The translations under genes were made by a program, and so were the position numbers. A stretch of 64,000 nucleotides of DNA from Peribacillus sp. Bi96 (lineage in GTDB: Bacteria; Bacillota; Bacilli; Bacillales; DSM-1321), in the NCBI RefSeq assembly GCF_918698115.1, contig NZ_CAKKLV010000004.1, positions 1 to 64,000 on the forward strand, read 5' to 3'. The notes below the pieces were generated by a model that made no database searches, was not told the DNA's origin, and saw nothing but the letters and a program-made list of their open reading frames with translations. Shown piece by piece: positions 34,485-43,106 of this stretch. Each line of letters opens with the position of its first letter. Position 1 is the first letter of the stretch.

Positions 34485-34940
34485 ATGATAAAAATCTTAT
34501 TAATCAATGGTCCGAATTTAAATCGCTTAGGGAAGCGGGAACCTGCACATTATGGATCCTCGTCGCTTGCGGATTTGGAAGCTCTATTACAAAAGCAAGC
34601 TCAAGGTTTAAATGTGGCATTGACCTCTTTTCAATCCAATCATGAAGGAGCGATTATCGACAAGCTCCATTGGTCGGAAGATCATGGGTTTGACGGGATT
34701 ATCATTAATCCTGGAGCTTTTACTCATTATAGCTACGCGATTCGTGATGCAATTGCCGGAATTGATGTTCCAGTTGTGGAAGTGCACATTTCGAACATCC
34801 ATGCCCGTGAAAGCTTTCGGCATGAATCAGTGACCGCGCCTGTATCGGCGGGACAGATTGTCGGCTTGGGGATACACGGATATGAATTGGCGTTGCAGGC
34901 GATCACAAAGATTGCAAAGGGGGAGAAATTATATGAATAA
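34485..34940 (+). CDS. aroQ: type II 3-dehydroquinate dehydratase
   Basis: AroQ converts 3-dehydroquinate to 3-dehydroshikimate in aromatic amino-acid synthesis. The lid motif NGPNLNRLGKREPAHYG carries the catalytic arginine and tyrosine, followed by FQSNHEGAIID, NPGAFTHYSYAI and EVHISNIHARESFRH, all typical of the type II dodecameric enzyme. ATG 34485 gives the usual MIKILLINGPN start; in-frame ATGs further upstream lack family support. Length is 151 aa. The stop overlaps the papA start, so the genes are coupled. Confidence 0.94.
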   Translation: MIKILLINGPNLNRLGKREPAHYGSSSLADLEALLQKQAQGLNVALTSFQSNHEGAIIDKLHWSEDHGFDGIIINPGAFTHYSYAIRDAIAGIDVPVVEVHISNIHARESFRHESVTAPVSAGQIVGLGIHGYELALQAITKIAKGEKLYE

Positions 34941-35994
34941 ACTTACGCGTTTAAGAGCCTCAATGGAAAAGGTGGGCATTGATGGTTTTTTGATTACCAG
35001 TACATATAACCGCCGTTTCATGACCAATTTTACGGGAAGTGCAGGTGTTGTCCTGATCTCCCAAAAAGAAGCTAAATTCATCACTGATTTCAGATACGTG
35101 GAACAAGCCGGCAAACAGGCGACGGACTATGAAATCGTACAACATAAAGGAACCATCATCGAAGAAGTCGGTAAACAGGCTAAAGAAATGAATATCGGCA
35201 CACTGGGCTTTGAACAGGAACATCTGACTTTTGCGACATATAAGGCATACGAAACGGGCATTGAAGCCCAACTTAAGCCTGTGTCTGGAATTATTGAGAA
35301 TTTACGCTTGATAAAGACTTCATCAGAGATTAAGATATTAAAGGAAGCGGCCGCTATTGCCGATGCTGCCTTTACACATATTCTGGATTTCATCCGCCCA
35401 GGGGTTACAGAACTGGATGTATCCAATGAACTTGAATTCTTTATGAGGAAACAAGGGGCAACTTCTTCTTCCTTTGATATTATTGTAGCCTCTGGCATAA
35501 GGTCTGCTCTTCCACATGGAGTGGCTACGGATAAAATCATTGAAAAAGGCGATTTTGTCACATTGGATTACGGAGCATATTTTAATGGATATGTTTCAGA
35601 TATAACTAGGACATTAGCAGTTGGCAAGCCGAGTGAAGAACTTATTAACATTTATGACATTGTTTTAGAAGCTCAACTGCGCGGAATGGCTGGGATTAAA
35701 CCTGGGATGACGGGCAGGGAAGCGGATGCACTAACTCGTAATTTAATTGAAGAAAAGGGATTTGGGCAGTATTTTGGACATTCGACTGGGCATGGAATCG
35801 GTCTTGAAGTCCATGAAGGTCCAGCATTATCCTTAAGGTCCGATATCATTTTAGAACCAGGTATGGCCGTGACCGTTGAACCAGGCATTTACTTGCCGGG
35901 TGTTGGCGGAGTGCGGATTGAAGATGATACAATCGTTACAATTGAAGGTAACGAATCACTTACTCATTCAACGAAAGAGTTAATCATTCTGTAA
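34933..35994 (+). CDS. papA: Xaa-Pro aminopeptidase-like M24 metallopeptidase (YqhT)
   Basis: This M24 peptidase removes N-terminal residues next to proline. The creatinase-like N-terminal domain covers residues 1-125. The metal ligands of the pita-bread domain are present: LDYGAYFNGYVSDITR (two aspartates), HSTGHGIGLEVHE (histidine), TVEPGIYL and GVRIEDD (glutamates). ATG 34933 follows AAGGGGGAG and overlaps the aroQ stop; an earlier frame opening in aroQ is not needed. Length is 353 aa. It is followed by efp, a conserved pairing. Confidence 0.93.
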   Translation: MNKLTRLRASMEKVGIDGFLITSTYNRRFMTNFTGSAGVVLISQKEAKFITDFRYVEQAGKQATDYEIVQHKGTIIEEVGKQAKEMNIGTLGFEQEHLTFATYKAYETGIEAQLKPVSGIIENLRLIKTSSEIKILKEAAAIADAAFTHILDFIRPGVTELDVSNELEFFMRKQGATSSSFDIIVASGIRSALPHGVATDKIIEKGDFVTLDYGAYFNGYVSDITRTLAVGKPSEELINIYDIVLEAQLRGMAGIKPGMTGREADALTRNLIEEKGFGQYFGHSTGHGIGLEVHEGPALSLRSDIILEPGMAVTVEPGIYLPGVGGVRIEDDTIVTIEGNESLTHSTKELIIL

Positions 35995-36020
35995 ACATGT
36001 ACATGTAGGAGGACAATTTT

Positions 36021-36578
36021 ATGATTTCTGTAAACGATTTTCGCACGGGTGTAACGATTGAAGTAGATAATGGAATTTGGCAGGTTATCGAGTTCCAACA
36101 TGTTAAACCTGGTAAAGGTGCTGCATTTGTACGTTCTAAACTTCGTAATCTTCGTACAGGTTCAATCCAAGAGAAAACATTCCGTGCAGGTGAAAAAGTT
36201 GCGAAAGCACATATCGAAAACCGCAAAATGCAGTACCTTTATGCAAGCGGAGATAGCCATGTATTCATGGATAACGAAACATATGACCAAATCGAGCTAC
36301 CAGCTTCAAGCATTGAACGTGAATTGAAATTCCTAAAAGAAAATATGGAAGTGCATATCATGACTTTCCAAGCCGAAACACTTGGGGTAGAACTTCCGAA
36401 CACAGTTGAACTTGAAGTGGCTGAAACTGAGCCGGGAATAAAAGGCGATACATCTTCGGGCGGAACGAAATCAGCCGTACTTGAGACGGGCCTTTCAGTT
36501 CAAGTTCCATTCTTCATCAACCAAGGTGACAAATTATTGATCAATACAAATGAAGGTTCATACGTATCACGCGCATAA
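36021..36578 (+). CDS. efp: translation elongation factor P
   Basis: EF-P rescues ribosomes stalled on polyproline. The 185-aa protein has the three-beta-barrel layout: KOW-like N-terminus ([15 protein letters not shown]), and the modified-loop region around [15 protein letters not shown]. The lysine at the tip of that loop (PGKGA) is the residue that carries 5-aminopentanol in B. subtilis. The conserved end motif [16 protein letters not shown] is intact. GTAGGAGG precedes the ATG. A terminator follows. Confidence 0.96.
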   Translation: MISVNDFRTGVTIEVDNGIWQVIEFQHVKPGKGAAFVRSKLRNLRTGSIQEKTFRAGEKVAKAHIENRKMQYLYASGDSHVFMDNETYDQIELPASSIERELKFLKENMEVHIMTFQAETLGVELPNTVELEVAETEPGIKGDTSSGGTKSAVLETGLSVQVPFFINQGDKLLINTNEGSYVSRA

Positions 36579-36586
36579 TTGGAAGA

Positions 36587-36618
36587 AGACCGAGATTAAT
36601 ATCTCGGTCTTTTTTTTT
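36587..36618 (+). terminator. terminator after efp
   Basis: AGACCGAGAT (36587-36596) pairs with ATCTCGGTCT (36601-36610) around TAAT, followed by eight T residues. Confidence 0.93.
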
Positions 36619-36679
36619 GTTCTTTTTTGGTGCTTGACGTGATAAAAAATCAATAAAAGTCCAGTTTCTTTTTTAGCTT

Positions 36680-36709
36680 GTCATCATTTCGATCTGATCT
36701 GCATATATT
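36680..36709 (+). promoter_or_regulatory. possible sigma-E promoter of the spoIIIA operon
   Basis: A -10-like CATATTTT (36702-36709) fits the sigma-E pattern CATAnnnT, with GTCATCATT as a weak -35 about 14 bases upstream. It lies 35 bases before the spoIIIAA start. In B. subtilis this operon is transcribed by mother-cell sigma-E. Confidence 0.35.
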
Positions 36710-36744
36710 TTATTGCAAGTGGTGTATACAGGAGGATTGTCAAA

Positions 36745-37677
36745 ATGGAAACGATTCTTTCTTTTTTACCGAAAAAATTATACGAGCAGCTCCGGGGTAT
36801 GACACCGATGATGATCGAAAAAATGGAAGAGCTGCGGATTCGAGTCGGAAGACCGCTTGAGGTCATTGTAGGAGGGGAACCTTTCTTCTTTTCCTATCAA
36901 GTGAGCCAATCGGATGCAGATCAATTATTGAATCAAATAGGTCAATTTTCGTTATATACGCTGGAGGAAGAATTAAAGCGAGGATATATAACCATAGCGG
37001 GCGGACATCGTGTAGGTCTTGCCGGGAAGGTGATTCTGGAAAATGGGTCTGTCAAAGCGATCAGGGATATTTCCTCATTCAATATTCGGATTGCACGTGA
37101 AAAAATAGGGGCGGCAGAACCACTCATTCCTTATTTATTCAATGGAGAATGGAAACATACAATGTTGATCGGTGCACCCCAAACAGGAAAAACGACCATA
37201 TTACGTGATATTGCAAGAATGATATCCAGTGGAAATGAAAAAAGAGGCATTGCCCCTCAAAAGGTGGGAATAGTGGACGAGCGTTCAGAAATTGCCGGAT
37301 GTGTTCATGGAGTGCCTCAGCTTGAATTTGGAACAAGGGTGGATGTGCTCGATGGATGTCCTAAAGCGGAAGGGATGATGATGATGATCCGTTCGATGTC
37401 CCCGGATGTATTGGTCGTTGATGAAATAGGACGCGCTGAGGATACACAAGCTGTGCTAGAAGCAGTAAATGCAGGTATTAAACTCATGATAACTACACAT
37501 GGCCATACTCTGGATGAAATCAAGAAGCGGCCCTTTATCGCAGAAATATTAAAGCAAAACATCTTTGAACGTTTTATAGAATTGCAAAGAAGTAAATCAG
37601 GAAAGAGGAGCTATAAAGTCCTTGATGCAGCGGGAGTTCCTTTATTCTTGAGTGAAAGTGTGAACCCACATGTTTAA
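36745..37677 (+). CDS. spoIIIAA: stage III sporulation ATPase SpoIIIAA
   Basis: SpoIIIAA is the secretion-type AAA ATPase of the SpoIIIA-SpoIIQ feeding channel between mother cell and forespore. Walker A is LIGAPQTGKTTILRD, Walker B is VLVVDEIG, and the GHRVGLAGK and VGIVDERSEIAG motifs are characteristic. Length is 310 aa. The ATG follows AGGAGGATTG. It opens an eight-gene operon and its 3' end overlaps spoIIIAB by eight bases. Confidence 0.95.
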   Translation: METILSFLPKKLYEQLRGMTPMMIEKMEELRIRVGRPLEVIVGGEPFFFSYQVSQSDADQLLNQIGQFSLYTLEEELKRGYITIAGGHRVGLAGKVILENGSVKAIRDISSFNIRIAREKIGAAEPLIPYLFNGEWKHTMLIGAPQTGKTTILRDIARMISSGNEKRGIAPQKVGIVDERSEIAGCVHGVPQLEFGTRVDVLDGCPKAEGMMMMIRSMSPDVLVVDEIGRAEDTQAVLEAVNAGIKLMITTHGHTLDEIKKRPFIAEILKQNIFERFIELQRSKSGKRSYKVLDAAGVPLFLSESVNPHV

Positions 37678-38185
37678 GATAATTGGAGCAGCCATCATTA
37701 TTATAACCACGACATGGGCAGGCTTCGAGGCAGCGAAAAAATTAAGCATGAGGCCACGTCAACTGAGGCAGCTGAAAGTCGCCATGCAATCGCTTGAAGC
37801 TGAAATCATGTATGGTCATACACCTTTGAAAGAAGCAGCCAGGAAACTTTCTAAGCAGCTGGCCAAACCTTTATCCATCTTTTTCGAAACATTTGCAAAT
37901 CGACTCGAATCGGGTGAGACCACCGTCAAAGAAGCATGGGATGAAAGTTTGAAGAAAATATGGCAATCCCTTGCTTTAAAACAGGGAGAGTTCGAGATTC
38001 TTTCACAGTTTGGGGAGACGCTTGGAAAAAGTGATAAATATCATCAGCAAAAGCAAATCATGCTAACGATGGCACACTTGGAACGGGAAGAGATCGATGC
38101 GCTCGACCGACAGGGGAAATATGAAAAAATGATGAAAAGTCTTGGTTTTTTAACAGGCCTATTATTAATTATTTTGTTGATGTAG
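37670..38185 (+). CDS. spoIIIAB: stage III sporulation protein SpoIIIAB
   Basis: SpoIIIAB has GspF-like features and is part of the SpoIIIA export apparatus in the mother-cell membrane that surrounds the forespore. It has one N-terminal and one C-terminal membrane helix (residues 3-20 and about 155-171) flanking a cytosolic helical domain with LRQLKVAMQSLEAEIMYGHT. Length is 171 aa. The ATG is inside the end of spoIIIAA. Confidence 0.93.
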   Translation: MFKIIGAAIIIITTTWAGFEAAKKLSMRPRQLRQLKVAMQSLEAEIMYGHTPLKEAARKLSKQLAKPLSIFFETFANRLESGETTVKEAWDESLKKIWQSLALKQGEFEILSQFGETLGKSDKYHQQKQIMLTMAHLEREEIDALDRQGKYEKMMKSLGFLTGLLLIILLM

Positions 38186-38206
38186 GAATATGTGGGGGGA
38201 ATGAAA

Positions 38207-38410
38207 ATGGGCATTGATGTGGACATCATATTTAAAATAGCGGGTGTGGGGCTTGTTGTTGCATTTCTTCACACGATACTCGATCAGGTTGGGAAGAAGG
38301 AATATGCCCAGTGGGTGACACTATTCGGATTCATCTATATTTTATTCATGGTAGCTTCGGTTGTAGAGGATTTATTTCAAAAAATTAAATCTGTATTCCT
38401 ATTTCAGTAA
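38207..38410 (+). CDS. spoIIIAC: stage III sporulation protein SpoIIIAC
   Basis: SpoIIIAC is a 67-aa protein with two membrane helices in the SpoIIIA channel. It begins MGIDVDIIFKIAGVGLVVAF and contains the invariant HTILDQVGKKEYAQWVTLFG. ATG 38207 is six bases after GGGGGGA; the GTG at 38192 and ATG at 38201 overlap or lie too near that site. It directly precedes spoIIIAD, with 13 bases between. Confidence 0.93.
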   Translation: MGIDVDIIFKIAGVGLVVAFLHTILDQVGKKEYAQWVTLFGFIYILFMVASVVEDLFQKIKSVFLFQ

Positions 38411-38423
38411 GGGGGGATTCGCG

Positions 38424-38813
38424 ATTGAAATCATAAAAATCGTGTCCATTGCCCTGGTCGCCACCTTTTTGGCCCTGGTCGTCAAAGAGCAAAAACCAAA
38501 TTTTGCTTTCCTGCTAGTCGTTTTTGTAGGCTGCTCCATTTTTCTTTTTTTAGCGGATAAAATATATGAAATCATTCTAATGTTAGAAAAAATTGCAGTT
38601 AATGCGAATGTAAATTCGGTATATCTAGAGACCATCTTAAAAATAATCGGAATTGCCTATATTGCTGAGTTCGCTTCTCAAATTACAAAAGATGCAGGGC
38701 AGGGATCGCTTGCTTCCAAAATAGAATTGAGCGGAAAAATCTTGATTCTGGCGATGGCGATTCCGATTTTGACGGTCATTATCGAAACGATTATACAAAT
38801 GCTCCCAAGTTAA
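38424..38813 (+). CDS. spoIIIAD: stage III sporulation protein SpoIIIAD, possible ATT start
   Basis: SpoIIIAD is a multi-pass membrane component of the feeding channel. Core motifs VKEQKPNFAFLLVVFVGC, VYLETILKIIGIAYIAEF and TKDAGQGSLASKIELSGK are intact. No ATG, GTG or TTG lies where the family N-terminus (IEIIKIV) should begin. ATT at 38424 is seven bases after GGGGGG and restores the full 129-aa length. The first ordinary start, GTG 38442, has no ribosome-binding site and removes six conserved residues. ATT initiation is rare and is an inference here. Confidence 0.85.
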   Translation: MEIIKIVSIALVATFLALVVKEQKPNFAFLLVVFVGCSIFLFLADKIYEIILMLEKIAVNANVNSVYLETILKIIGIAYIAEFASQITKDAGQGSLASKIELSGKILILAMAIPILTVIIETIIQMLPS

Positions 38814-38846
38814 CGGATTATTCCTACTAGTCAATGAGGTGAATGT

Positions 38847-40055
38847 ATGAAGCAGCGGATGCCTTACTTATCCATTCTATTCGTTTTACTCTTTTTTTTG
38901 CATACATCTATTGGACAAGCTGCCGAAAATCCTGAAAATGGTGAAATCGATCAAGAACCAATCATGCAGTCTGAACTGGTACAAGCCCAAATAGAAAGAC
39001 TGGGTGTTGATGAGCTTAAACAATATTGGGATGACATTGTCACGGAATATGGAGGATTCCTACCGGAAAGCCAGAAAGGAAGCTTCATGGATTTTGTAAG
39101 TGGTGATAAGAAATTCTCCTTTGACCAATGGATAAAGGGAATTATTAAATTCATTTTTCATGAACTGCTCGTGAATGGCAAACTGCTGGGATCACTCATC
39201 TTGTTAACCGTTTTCAGCATGTTCCTGCAGACTTTGCAGAACGCTTTCGAGCAAAGCTCGGTAAGTAAGGTTGCTTATGCAATCGTTTATATGGTGTTGA
39301 TCATTTTGGCACTTAACAGTTTTCATGTCGCGATTGAGTATACAAAAGACACGATAGATTTGATGATTTCATTTTTAATGGCGCTGATCCCTTTGCTCCT
39401 GGCTTTAATAGCTGCTTCAGGTGGACTTGTATCAGCAGCATTCTTTCACCCGGTCTTAATGTTTTTAATGAATACCAGCGGCATCTTGATACAGTATATC
39501 GTCCTTCCGTTATTATTCTTTGCAGCGATTTTAAGCATAGTCAGCACACTGACCGAACATTACAAAGTGACACAGCTGGCACAACTTCTCCGTAACTTTG
39601 CCATCGGGATACTAGGGGCATTCATGACGATTTTCCTTGGTGTCATTTCCGTTCAGGGAGCATCCTCCGCTGTAGCAGATGGAGTGACGATCAGAACGGC
39701 CAAGTTTGTGACGGGTAACTTTATACCGGTAATAGGGCGCATGTTTACTGATGCAACGGATACGGTCATAAGTGCCTCCGTTCTTCTGAAAAATACAGTT
39801 GGCTTGTCAGGCGTCATTATTCTCTTGCTCATAACCACATTTCCCGCCATCAAAATCTTAATGATTTCTTTGGTCTATAAATTGGCAGCAAGTCTTTTGC
39901 AGCCTCTTGGTGGGGGGCCTGTAATAAAATGCCTTGATATTATAAGTAAAAGCATGATTTATATTTTCGCTGCCTTGGCCATTGTCTCACTCATGTTCTT
40001 TTTAAGTATCACCGTAATCATAGCCTCTGGGAACATTACACTGATGGTTCGGTAG
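38847..40055 (+). CDS. spoIIIAE: stage III sporulation protein SpoIIIAE
   Basis: SpoIIIAE is the large polytopic membrane component of the SpoIIIA complex. A signal peptide (residues 1-24, ending near GQAAEN) precedes an extracytoplasmic segment containing LKQYWDDIVTEYGGFLPES and then six to seven membrane helices. Conserved GGPVIKCLDIISKSM is near the C-terminus. Length is 402 aa. GAGGTG precedes the ATG. Confidence 0.94.
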   Translation: MKQRMPYLSILFVLLFFLHTSIGQAAENPENGEIDQEPIMQSELVQAQIERLGVDELKQYWDDIVTEYGGFLPESQKGSFMDFVSGDKKFSFDQWIKGIIKFIFHELLVNGKLLGSLILLTVFSMFLQTLQNAFEQSSVSKVAYAIVYMVLIILALNSFHVAIEYTKDTIDLMISFLMALIPLLLALIAASGGLVSAAFFHPVLMFLMNTSGILIQYIVLPLLFFAAILSIVSTLTEHYKVTQLAQLLRNFAIGILGAFMTIFLGVISVQGASSAVADGVTIRTAKFVTGNFIPVIGRMFTDATDTVISASVLLKNTVGLSGVIILLLITTFPAIKILMISLVYKLAASLLQPLGGGPVIKCLDIISKSMIYIFAALAIVSLMFFLSITVIIASGNITLMVR

Positions 40056-40071
40056 AAAGGAGGAGGGCTAG

Positions 40072-40680
40072 GTGAGTTTTTTAGCTGGCTGGGTATCCAA
40101 TATTATCGTATTTGTTTTGCTGGCTACTGTTATCGATATGCTTCTTCCCAATTCAGCTTTACAGAAATATGCCAAATTGGTGATCGGGCTTTTACTGATT
40201 GCGATCATCATCACTCCTATATTGGGATTATTCAATAAGGATTTCGACGAAATTCTGTCTGTGGCTACAAGTGAATTTGAAAGTCAGAAAAAAAAAGATT
40301 TAGGAAATTTGACAGAAATGAAGAAAAAAGAAATACAAGCTACCCAGGGTGCATATATTTTAAAACAAATGGCTGTTGACTTACAGGCAGAAGTAGAAGA
40401 GGAGCTGATGGTGGATTATAACATGAAGATTAGTTCTATTGATGTTGGAGTCAAGAATGAGGAAGAACCAAGCGTTGATGATTTGCAAAACATTACGATT
40501 TCATTGGAAAAGGCAGAAGTAAAAGAAGACTCGGAGATAGAGGCCGTAGCGAAGGTTGAAATTAATTCAAAGACACCGTCCTCTACCAATGTAGCCAATT
40601 TCGATGCTGTCAAAAGGTTTCTCGCAAAAAGTTGGTCTGTCGATGAAGAAATCATTGAAATCGCCGGGGAAAGGAAGTGA
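40072..40680 (+). CDS. spoIIIAF: stage III sporulation protein SpoIIIAF
   Basis: SpoIIIAF has two N-terminal membrane helices (residues 5-25 and 32-52) and a soluble C-terminal domain related to ring-forming secretion domains. It starts with GTG at 40072 behind AGGAGGAGGG and reads (M)SFLAGWVSNIIVFVLLATVI. MLLPNSALQKYAKLVIGLLL is conserved. Length is 202 aa. It sits tightly between spoIIIAE and spoIIIAG. Confidence 0.92.
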   Translation: MSFLAGWVSNIIVFVLLATVIDMLLPNSALQKYAKLVIGLLLIAIIITPILGLFNKDFDEILSVATSEFESQKKKDLGNLTEMKKKEIQATQGAYILKQMAVDLQAEVEEELMVDYNMKISSIDVGVKNEEEPSVDDLQNITISLEKAEVKEDSEIEAVAKVEINSKTPSSTNVANFDAVKRFLAKSWSVDEEIIEIAGERK

Positions 40681-40687
40681 CTGAGTA

Positions 40688-41359
40688 TTGAACAAAGACA
40701 AAGGTCCATTATCCTGGCTGCAAAAACTATTAAATAAAGACCCTGACCAAAAAGAGCCTAAGGAAAAAAAACCTTCCCTGTATGTTTATGCTTTAATAGT
40801 AGTCCTTTTGGGAGCGGGAATTATGATGGTCGGGAATTTGTTAACCACCAACCAGACGGGACAAACACCTGAAGCAAAGACGGTTTTCAATAATAAACAG
40901 GAAGATGAGGGCAATGATGTAGAAACATTCGGCCAGAAGAATCAATCTGAATTCAAGACGACAAAAGATTATGAGATATATCTTCAGAATGAAATGAAGG
41001 AAGCGCTTGAATCCATCGCGGGTGTCAAGGACGTAAAAGTCGTAATCTACGTGGATGCATCCGAGAAAAAAGTATATGAAAGAAATAAAGTCACCCAAAA
41101 ACAAGTCACCTCAGAAACTGACCAGGAAGGAGGCAAAAGGACGGTAGAAGATACATCGGTCGATGAACAGCTTGTTTTGGTCAAAAGCGGTGAAAAAGAA
41201 GGGCCGATCATTTCGGAAACAAAAAAACCTAGTGTGCGAGGAGTCCTGGTAGTCGCTAAAGGAGCCGAAAACATTCAAATAAAGAAGTGGATCGTCGAAG
41301 CTGTCACACGATCACTAGATGTACCAAGTCATAGGGTTTCTGTCATGCCTAAAAAATAA
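40688..41359 (+). CDS. spoIIIAG: stage III sporulation protein SpoIIIAG
   Basis: SpoIIIAG forms a large ring in the intermembrane space of the forespore. It has one membrane helix (about residues 30-48), then a domain with EIYLQNEMKEALESIAGVKDVKVVIYVDASE and a conserved C-terminus KKPSVRGVLVVAKGAENIQIKKW. TTG 40688 starts it, preceded by AAAGGAAGTGA. Length is 223 aa. Confidence 0.93.
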   Translation: MNKDKGPLSWLQKLLNKDPDQKEPKEKKPSLYVYALIVVLLGAGIMMVGNLLTTNQTGQTPEAKTVFNNKQEDEGNDVETFGQKNQSEFKTTKDYEIYLQNEMKEALESIAGVKDVKVVIYVDASEKKVYERNKVTQKQVTSETDQEGGKRTVEDTSVDEQLVLVKSGEKEGPIISETKKPSVRGVLVVAKGAENIQIKKWIVEAVTRSLDVPSHRVSVMPKK

Positions 41360-41373
41360 GGGGGAAAATCTAC

Positions 41374-41967
41374 ATGTTATTAAAAAAACAAACCGTTTGG
41401 TTATTGACTATGCTAAGTTTGGTCGTTGTACTTTCAGTCTATTATTTAACCGCTCCTGAAGAAAATGCCGCCGATATGACGGCGACCGAACAGAAGGAAC
41501 AGGCAGAGAATAAAACAGAAAGTAAAACCGAAAGCAAAGCGGACACAAAAAGTGAAAATAAAAGTGGAAAAGAAACGTCCAAAAATGCAGAAGGTTCTTC
41601 TGTAACCATTGCATCAGGGGATGAGTTCGAATCGTTAAGGATGCAGATTGAAGATGAACGGGCAAAGCTGAATGAAGAATTGACAGCAAAGATGGGCAAC
41701 ACAGACCTTTCCGCTGAAGAAAGAGACGAGGCTTATGCGAAAATCGAACAATTAAGTGAAACGAAAGTAAAAGAAAATATCATCGAAAACTTAATTGTGG
41801 CCATGGATTATAATGCAGCACTGGTTCGAGTGGATGGAACGGATGTAAAGGTAAGTGTCAAGGCTGATAAACAAACTAAAACAGAGGCCAACAACATTAT
41901 CCGCCTCGTAAGAAAAGAAGTGAGCGATGCACAAAATGTAGTGGTCGATTTCCAACCTGAAAAGTAA
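41374..41967 (+). CDS. spoIIIAH: stage III sporulation protein SpoIIIAH
   Basis: SpoIIIAH binds SpoIIQ across the septum to form the channel ring. It has an N-terminal membrane anchor (residues 7-27), a low-complexity lysine/glutamate/serine linker (about 35-75), and the YscJ-like domain at the C-terminus with the conserved VVDFQPEK-type end. Length is 197 aa. AAGGGGGAAAA precedes the ATG. It is the last gene of the operon and a terminator follows about 60 bases on. Confidence 0.93.
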   Translation: MLLKKQTVWLLTMLSLVVVLSVYYLTAPEENAADMTATEQKEQAENKTESKTESKADTKSENKSGKETSKNAEGSSVTIASGDEFESLRMQIEDERAKLNEELTAKMGNTDLSAEERDEAYAKIEQLSETKVKENIIENLIVAMDYNAALVRVDGTDVKVSVKADKQTKTEANNIIRLVRKEVSDAQNVVVDFQPEK

Positions 41968-42024
41968 ACTCACCTATAGTAAAAAAGAGCTGATACACAA
42001 CAGATCAGAGCTGAAAAAAACTTG

Positions 42025-42059
42025 AAGGTCCCTCTTTATAAAAAAAAGGGGTCTTTTTT
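42025..42059 (+). terminator. terminator after spoIIIAH
   Basis: AAGGTCCCT (42025-42033) pairs, with two G-U pairs, with AGGGGTCTT (42047-42055) around an A-rich loop, followed by a T-run. Confidence 0.75.
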
Positions 42060-42594
42060 ATTTGTATTTTTTCTAATATCATAAAGGCGGGAAACTTTAG
42101 AGGAAAAGTTTTTTTATGCCAAATGATATGGTGAACTCAAATAGAAATGGTGATTACACTTCTCCTTAATATTTCAAAAAAGTAATAATAGTAGGGGTTT
42201 TTACTGTTTTTCCAATCGGAATTGGTAAATTTCAAGGCGAAGTGCTATGGGGTACAAGATGAAAAAAATTCACAATATTATAATAAAGGTGTAAGATAGA
42301 AGTATGGATATCAAGTTCCAACTAATCTATCATTGAATTTGCATAAGCTAATATTGTATGATGTTAGAAGCTGGTCATAAACTTTTCAATTCTTTAAAGG
42401 AAACAATATTTTGATAAAGTGAAATATCTGTTATAATACAGATGAGGTATGCATTCAGTTTATTTGCAATCGTATGGAAAAAGCGGCTCGATTGTGCAGA
42501 ATTGGACAAGTTATGGATAAGCTACGGGTAAAGGATTACATAAAATATCATTGCCTCAAAAACTCATATTAAATTAGACAAGGGGTGCAACAAA
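42060..42594. other. long intergenic region upstream of accB
   Basis: This gap of more than 500 bases is AT-rich and has no ORF with a ribosome-binding site. A small AAACTT/AAGTTT hairpin plus T-run lies at 42091-42116. A sigma-A-like TATAAT (42432-42437) with TTGATA (42411-42416, 15-base spacer) is the best candidate for the accBC promoter, giving a leader of about 150 bases. I see no known riboswitch. Confidence 0.45.
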
Positions 42595-43092
42595 ATGAAA
42601 GTGCAAGAAATTCGTGAAATTATTAAGCTAGTCGATCAATCCAATATCAGTGAATTCGTTTTTGAAAATGAAGGAACGAAAATTAAATTGAAAAAAACAG
42701 AAACGGGTACAGTATTACACCAAGCAGCTGCTCCAGAAGTTGTTCAAGCCAATGCAGCAGTAGAAGTCAAGCCCGCAGCGGCCCCTGCCTCTGTAGTGCC
42801 GAAAGCTGTTGAACCTGCTAAACCGGCTGCAGCCGTCACTGAACAGGAAAATTTACATAAAATCACTTCTCCAATGGTAGGGACATTCTACCAATCTCCA
42901 GCACCGGATTCACCTGCGTACGTAAAAACAGGTGATAAAGTAACGGGAGATTCAATCGTCTGCATCGTGGAAGCTATGAAACTTTTCAATGAAATCGAGG
43001 CTGAAGTAAGCGGTGAAATCGTTGAAGTCCTTGTAAAAGAAGGTCAACTTGTGGAATATGGTCAACCATTATTTTTAGTAAAGCCGGAATGA
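42595..43092 (+). CDS. accB: acetyl-CoA carboxylase biotin carboxyl carrier protein
   Basis: AccB carries the biotin that shuttles carboxyl groups in the first step of fatty-acid synthesis. The biotinylation motif VEAMKLF places the modified lysine at residue 129. An alanine/proline-rich hinge (about residues 43-82) separates the N-terminal segment from the biotinyl domain, as in other BCCPs. Length is 165 aa. AAGGGGTG precedes the ATG. It is cotranscribed with accC, 14 bases downstream. Confidence 0.95.
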   Translation: MKVQEIREIIKLVDQSNISEFVFENEGTKIKLKKTETGTVLHQAAAPEVVQANAAVEVKPAAAPASVVPKAVEPAKPAAAVTEQENLHKITSPMVGTFYQSPAPDSPAYVKTGDKVTGDSIVCIVEAMKLFNEIEAEVSGEIVEVLVKEGQLVEYGQPLFLVKPE

Positions 43093-43106
43093 GGAGCTGT
43101 TTCTAA

